Assembly (NCBI RefSeq): GCF_040253615.1 | Contig: NZ_JBEJGY010000004.1 | Coordinates: 1 to 64,000 of the forward strand | Direction of reading: 5' to 3' | Source: Streptomyces sp. Edi4 | GTDB lineage: Bacteria; Actinomycetota; Actinomycetes; Streptomycetales; Streptomycetaceae | DNA: 64,000 nucleotides | Shown: positions 60,521 through 64,000 of the stretch, piece after piece | Layout: the number at the start of each line of letters is the position of its first letter | Position numbering within the stretch: the stretch's first letter is position 1 | The notes under the pieces: model-generated | Told to the model about the DNA's origin: nothing | Seen by the model: only the letters and a program-made list of their open reading frames with translations | Database searches by the model: none | Program-made: the position numbers and the translations under genes

Positions 60521-62061
60521 CGTCCCTCCCCCGCCACCCGGCCCGCGGACTCCCGCAAACGGTTGCGGGCGAGCTTTCCGGTGGACGTGGTGGGCAGGAC
60601 GTCGATCACCTCGACCCTGGCCGGGCGCTTGAAGGGCGCGAGGCGGGAGCGCAGGAGGGTGAGGATCGCCTTGCGGACGACGCTCGGGTCGACGCCCGGC
60701 GCGGGAACGGCGTAGGCCACCGCCTGGTCGAGTCCGTTCTCGTCGCTCACGGCCACGACCGCGCACTCCGCCACCTCGACGGCCTCGCGCACGACCGCCT
60801 CTATCTCGCTGGGGGCCACCTTGTAGCCGCCCATGTTCAGCAGGTCGTCCGCGCGGCACAGGTACCAGAAGTCGCCCGCCTCGTCGCGTCGCACGATGTC
60901 GCCGGTGTACGCGCCGCCGTCGGCGAAGGTGCGGCGGGTGGCCTCGGTCCGGTTGAGGTAACCGAGCGCCACGCAGGGCCCGGCCACGTGCAGCACGCCT
61001 TCGGCGCCGTCCGGGAGCGGTACGCCGTCCTTGTCCCTGACGGTCGCGCTGACGCCCGTGACCGGACGGCCCGTCGCTCCTGCGGTGGCGGCTGCGGGCG
61101 GGGTGGCGACGACGATGTGCAGGGCCTCGGTGGCGCCCAGACCGTTGATCAGCGGCACCGCCAGCTTCTCGCGCACCTGTTCGGCGAGCGCGGCCGGGCA
61201 GTGCTCGCCCGCGGTGACCGCAAGCCGCAGCGAGGCGATCGCATCGGTGCCGTGGGCGGCGGTGAGCGCGAGCAGCGCGACGTACATCCTGGGTACGGAG
61301 AACAGTACGGTCGGCCGGTGGCGGCGCAGCGCGCTGTGGACCGCGTGCGCGTCGACGCCGCCGCGCAGCACCACGGTGCGGGCGCCCGCGGCGAGCGGCA
61401 GGATGACGGAGTTCCCGAAGCCGTAGCCGAAGGACACCTTGGCGGTGGAGAGCACCACGTCCTCGGGGCCGAGCCCGGCCAGCGAGCCGACCGAAGCGGC
61501 GACGGCCTCGATGCCGGTGGCGGCGTGCAGCACACCCTTGGGCGAGCCGGTACTGCCCGAGGTGTACTGGATCAGCGCGGGCTGCCGGGCGGCCCAGTCG
61601 GCTTCGTCGGCCGCCGCCTCGGGGGCGTGCACCTGGGCGTCGGGGGCGCCTCCAAAGACCGTACGGACTTCGTCACCTGTGCTGCGGGGCAGGCCGTCGA
61701 TGTGGTCACCCAGCTCGCGCCGGGCGGCGTTCGGGAGGTCGAAGTGCGCGAACCCGGCCTCGCAGTCGGCGGCCATGAAGCGCAGCTCGGGGTCGGACAG
61801 CGCGGGGCTGACCGGCACGGGCACACACCCGTGCCACCACAGGCCCAGGATCGCCGCAGTGGTCGCCACCGAGTCGTCGGCCACCACAAGCGCCCGGCTG
61901 CCCACGGGCACGCCCCGCTCACGCAGCGCGCCCGCGTAGCCGGTCACGGCGTCGTGGAGCCGCGCGTAGGTCACCTCGCCGACGTCGGGGTCCACATGAC
62001 TGACGCGGTCCCCCGCACCCGCCCGCACGTGCTTGCCCACCAGTAGTTCCACCAGTTTCAT
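60517..62061 (-). CDS. AMP-dependent acyl/aryl-CoA (or ACP) ligase
   Basis: A 514-residue ANL-family enzyme: LIQYTSGSTGSPKGVLHAAT (A3), TAKVSFGYGFGNSVILPLAA, LINGLGATEALHIVVA (A5), YTGDIVRRDEAGDFWYLCRA then DDLLNMGGYKVAPSEIEAVV (A7-A8), and LPTTSTGKLARNRLRES with the catalytic Lys (A10). The overall pattern is closest to benzoate-CoA ligase-type enzymes. It would activate an aromatic or short carboxylic acid as starter. ATG 62061 was chosen because it overlaps the previous stop (ATGA) and has GGAAGGG upstream. Confidence 0.85.
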   Translation of the reverse strand: MKLVELLVGKHVRAGAGDRVSHVDPDVGEVTYARLHDAVTGYAGALRERGVPVGSRALVVADDSVATTAAILGLWWHGCVPVPVSPALSDPELRFMAADCEAGFAHFDLPNAARRELGDHIDGLPRSTGDEVRTVFGGAPDAQVHAPEAAADEADWAARQPALIQYTSGSTGSPKGVLHAATGIEAVAASVGSLAGLGPEDVVLSTAKVSFGYGFGNSVILPLAAGARTVVLRGGVDAHAVHSALRRHRPTVLFSVPRMYVALLALTAAHGTDAIASLRLAVTAGEHCPAALAEQVREKLAVPLINGLGATEALHIVVATPPAAATAGATGRPVTGVSATVRDKDGVPLPDGAEGVLHVAGPCVALGYLNRTEATRRTFADGGAYTGDIVRRDEAGDFWYLCRADDLLNMGGYKVAPSEIEAVVREAVEVAECAVVAVSDENGLDQAVAYAVPAPGVDPSVVRKAILTLLRSRLAPFKRPARVEVIDVLPTTSTGKLARNRLRESAGRVAGEGR

Positions 62062-63020
62062 CGCGGACCCTTCCTTGGGGACGTCACTTCCACGGCAACG
62101 GCGTTGCCGTTGCCGAGGGCCAGCGCGAGGACGCGCGAGCCCGGTTGTTCCGCGCAGCTGTGGTCCGCCGTCAGGGCGACAGCGGCGATGACGGCGGCGA
62201 CGCCGCCGGCGGCCCCCAAGTCGCCGAGACGTTCCTCGACGCGCAGCGGCGGCGCGGCGCACAGCGGGGCCAGGACGTCCGGGGCAGGGGCGTCGACGGC
62301 CGACGCGGACAGGACCAGCCGGTCCGCCGGCCCGTCCATGCGGGCCAGGCAGGAATGGACGAACGCATCGATGCCGTGCCGGGCCCAACGGGCCCTGAGG
62401 ACCGGCCTGACGGCTGTTTCCCGCCCGCCCGGGGCGTTCCGCCGGAGCACCACGCACAGGGCCCCCTCCGCCGGGTCACCGTCGGAGCCGGTCCGCCAGA
62501 CGGACGTGGCGGCGGACCCTCCGACCACGACGCGCTCGCACCGGTCGCGCGTCAGCATCCGGACCGCTTCGGTGACGGCGTGGGCGCCCGCGTCCTGGCG
62601 GCCGGTCAGGTTCAGGTACGGCCCGTCGAGGCCGAGCCCCACGGAGATCGCCGTCGCGGGTGCGGTGAACGCGGAATGCGCGGTGCGCCGCGGGGAGACC
62701 CGGCCGGGCCCCGCCTTTGGGATGTCCGCGCAGGTCTCCGCGTAGGCGGCCAGTCCCGCGGTGGACGAGGCCCAGACAGTGGCGGTCGCACCGGCCGTCC
62801 CCGGGGTGCGGGGCGACGCGGCTGATACGGCGGCGGTGGCCGCGGCGAGCGCCTGCTCGTGCTCGGGTGCCTCCCGCGCGAAGGCGCGGAGAGAGGAGGG
62901 TACGAGCAGACCGGTGAGACTTGTCGCACCCGGCAGCCGAACACCGATCCCTGCCACGGCTGCCGTCGTCCGGCGTGCGGCGGCGCCCGGGACGGTCCGT
63001 ACGACGGTGTCAGGCCGCAT
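62058..63020 (-). CDS. Ketosynthase-like chain-length-factor partner with Gln at the Cys position (pair A)
   Basis: A 320-residue thiolase-fold protein: TTAAVAGIGVRLPGATSLTG, ATVWASSTAGLAAYAETCAD and LGLDGPYLNLTGRQDAGAHA followed by VTEAVRML. Aligning DAGAHAV with the nucleophile loop of ketosynthases puts Gln in place of Cys, the same replacement as in classical type II chain-length factors and KSQ domains, where Gln supports malonyl decarboxylation. The other catalytic His/Lys motifs are lost. ATG 63020 has GGGAG 5 nt upstream and lies inside the 3' end of the active ketosynthase gene (11-bp overlap). Confidence 0.75.
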   Translation of the reverse strand: MRPDTVVRTVPGAAARRTTAAVAGIGVRLPGATSLTGLLVPSSLRAFAREAPEHEQALAAATAAVSAASPRTPGTAGATATVWASSTAGLAAYAETCADIPKAGPGRVSPRRTAHSAFTAPATAISVGLGLDGPYLNLTGRQDAGAHAVTEAVRMLTRDRCERVVVGGSAATSVWRTGSDGDPAEGALCVVLRRNAPGGRETAVRPVLRARWARHGIDAFVHSCLARMDGPADRLVLSASAVDAPAPDVLAPLCAAPPLRVEERLGDLGAAGGVAAVIAAVALTADHSCAEQPGSRVLALALGNGNAVAVEVTSPRKGPR

Positions 63021-64000
63021 CGTCACTCCCGACCGCGCCGAGCAGAAGTGCCGACACTCCGCCGCCCAGTCCGAAGGCGAGACTGAGCACGGTGGCGAGG
63101 GAGGCCGGGCGGCCCGAGGGCGGCACCAGGTCGAGGCCCTCGCAGGCCGGATCGGCGTCGCGGAGGGTGGCGTTGCCCGGGAGGTGGCCCGCGGCCAGCG
63201 CCATCACCGCCACCACCGCTTCGAGTACTCCTGCCGCGCCCTGGGTGTGGCCGAGCACACCCTTGAGGGAGGACACAGCGGGCCTGCGCCGCCCGGGCCC
63301 ACCGAGGGCGGAGGCGATCGCCCGTGCCTCGACGCCGTCGCTCGCGGGAGTGCCGGTGCCGTGCGCGCACACCCAGTCCACGCTCTGCGGCGAGCGGCCC
63401 GCGTCCGCCAGGCAGGTGCCGATCGCCCGGACGAGAGCGTCACCGGTCGGCCGCGGCCGGGTGAGGTGGTAGGCGTCGGCCGCGGCGCCGTGCGCCAAAA
63501 GCACGGCCAGCGGCACAGCGCCTCGTGCGGCGCAGTGCGCTGCGCTTTCCAGGATCACGGCGGCCGCGCCCTCGGAGGGCTGCATGCCGAGCCGGTCCGC
63601 GTCGAAGGGGCGGGCCACGTCGGGGGCGAGCGCCCGCAGCGTGGTGAACATGGCGAACACCTCCTGGGAGAGCTCCTCGGCTCCGCCGCAGATCGCGACG
63701 TCCACCTCTCCGTCGGCGATCGCTTCGGCCCCGCAGGCCACGGCGTCGCCGCCGACGGAGCAGCCCGAGGCCAGCTGCACCGCGGGCCCGTCGAAGGCCA
63801 CCGCCTGGGGCAGCAGATCGAGCAGCCGTTCCGGTTCGGCCCAGTCGGTGCCTTCGGGTGTCAGCCCCGCGCAGGTGATGCCGTGGTCGAGGACCGGCCT
63901 GGTGGCCATGACCGTCCCGGCGAAGACCCCGGTGCGGTGACCGTCGTCGGGGAGTCCCGCGACGTGCGCCGCCTCGGCCGCGGCGACGGCCAGGAAGCGT
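63010..64000 (-). CDS. Beta-ketoacyl-ACP synthase, active type (pair A), 5' end outside window
   Basis: The partial frame (330 codons visible) is open to the window edge, where it reads FLAVAAAEAAHVAGLPDDGH then RTGVFAGTVMAT, so the start lies beyond 64000. Catalytic residues are all present: PAVQLASGCSVGGDAVACGA (Cys), WVCAHGTGTPASDGVE (His), and VSSLKGVLGHTQGAAGVLEA (Lys, His), plus LSLAFGLGGGVSALLL near the end. It overlaps the Gln-type partner gene downstream and forms the first of three ketosynthase pairs. More cluster genes are expected to the right. Confidence 0.9.
   Translation of the reverse strand, partial: RFLAVAAAEAAHVAGLPDDGHRTGVFAGTVMATRPVLDHGITCAGLTPEGTDWAEPERLLDLLPQAVAFDGPAVQLASGCSVGGDAVACGAEAIADGEVDVAICGGAEELSQEVFAMFTTLRALAPDVARPFDADRLGMQPSEGAAAVILESAAHCAARGAVPLAVLLAHGAAADAYHLTRPRPTGDALVRAIGTCLADAGRSPQSVDWVCAHGTGTPASDGVEARAIASALGGPGRRRPAVSSLKGVLGHTQGAAGVLEAVVAVMALAAGHLPGNATLRDADPACEGLDLVPPSGRPASLATVLSLAFGLGGGVSALLLGAVGSDDAA

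Overview
The window looks like Streptomyces or a close actinomycete. It has very high GC with G/C at third codon positions, GTG and TTG starts, GGAG-type ribosome sites, SARP/LAL and TetR/LysR regulators, F420-type and type II polyketide enzymes, and many actinobacterial insertion sequences. The dense mixture of intact accessory genes and gene wreckage suggests a chromosome arm or a large linear plasmid. No core ribosomal or replication genes are present.

Region 1 (1-12 kb) is a decayed accessory region. It holds a frameshifted DUF3072-like gene, small plasmid-type hypotheticals, a secreted PIG-L/LmbE deacetylase with a ricin-like tail, and a type VII-style polymorphic toxin (Tox-REase-2) with a probable immunity gene. 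That pair is bracketed by two related IS5-type remnants. IS21, IS5 and ISL3 fragments follow, along with a translationally coupled cis-prenyltransferase and MpaB/DUF2236 EF-hand protein.

Region 2 (12-31 kb) starts with a TetR/FAD-monooxygenase pair around a palindromic operator. It also has degraded genes, two solo type I-E-like CRISPR repeat pairs without cas genes, a membrane-anchored Mrr-type nuclease, a methyltransferase and a YjbR/MmcQ protein. A nested transposon cluster follows: IS481 sits in the CTAG at the end of an IS630 element that carries an extra gene, and a 163-bp MITE made from that element lies 2.5 kb away. Then come a RibD-like reductase, a secreted beta-propeller, a NAT remnant and a sirtuin.

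Region 3 (28.8-45 kb) contains two 3-hydroxyacyl-CoA dehydrogenases, one fused to a YWTD beta-propeller, with a divergent LysR regulator. Next is an unrecognised 774-residue protein whose start codon lies 4 nt after a perfect-stem tRNA-like cloverleaf with its own promoter. After it come TetR/azoreductase and TetR/epoxide hydrolase pairs; the latter share a 43-bp palindrome that contains both start codons. Further transposase, amidohydrolase and TPR fragments, a second Mrr copy and a DD-peptidase-like serine hydrolase complete the region.

Region 4 (47.5-64 kb) is a biosynthetic cluster that runs off the right edge. A LuxR/LAL regulator and a hotdog thioesterase read rightward. A long leftward operon, with mostly 4-bp stop/start overlaps, encodes three ketosynthases, each followed by a shorter partner lacking the active-site Cys (Gln, Ala or Arg at that position). 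It also encodes an AMP-dependent acyl/aryl ligase, a FabL/FabI-type enoyl reductase and one ACP. After a 21-bp hairpin come a FabG ketoreductase, an alpha/beta hydrolase, an F420-type LLM oxidoreductase and an FAD oxidoreductase. I read it as a highly reducing type II polyketide/fatty-acyl pathway whose product I cannot name. No dehydratase is visible in the window.
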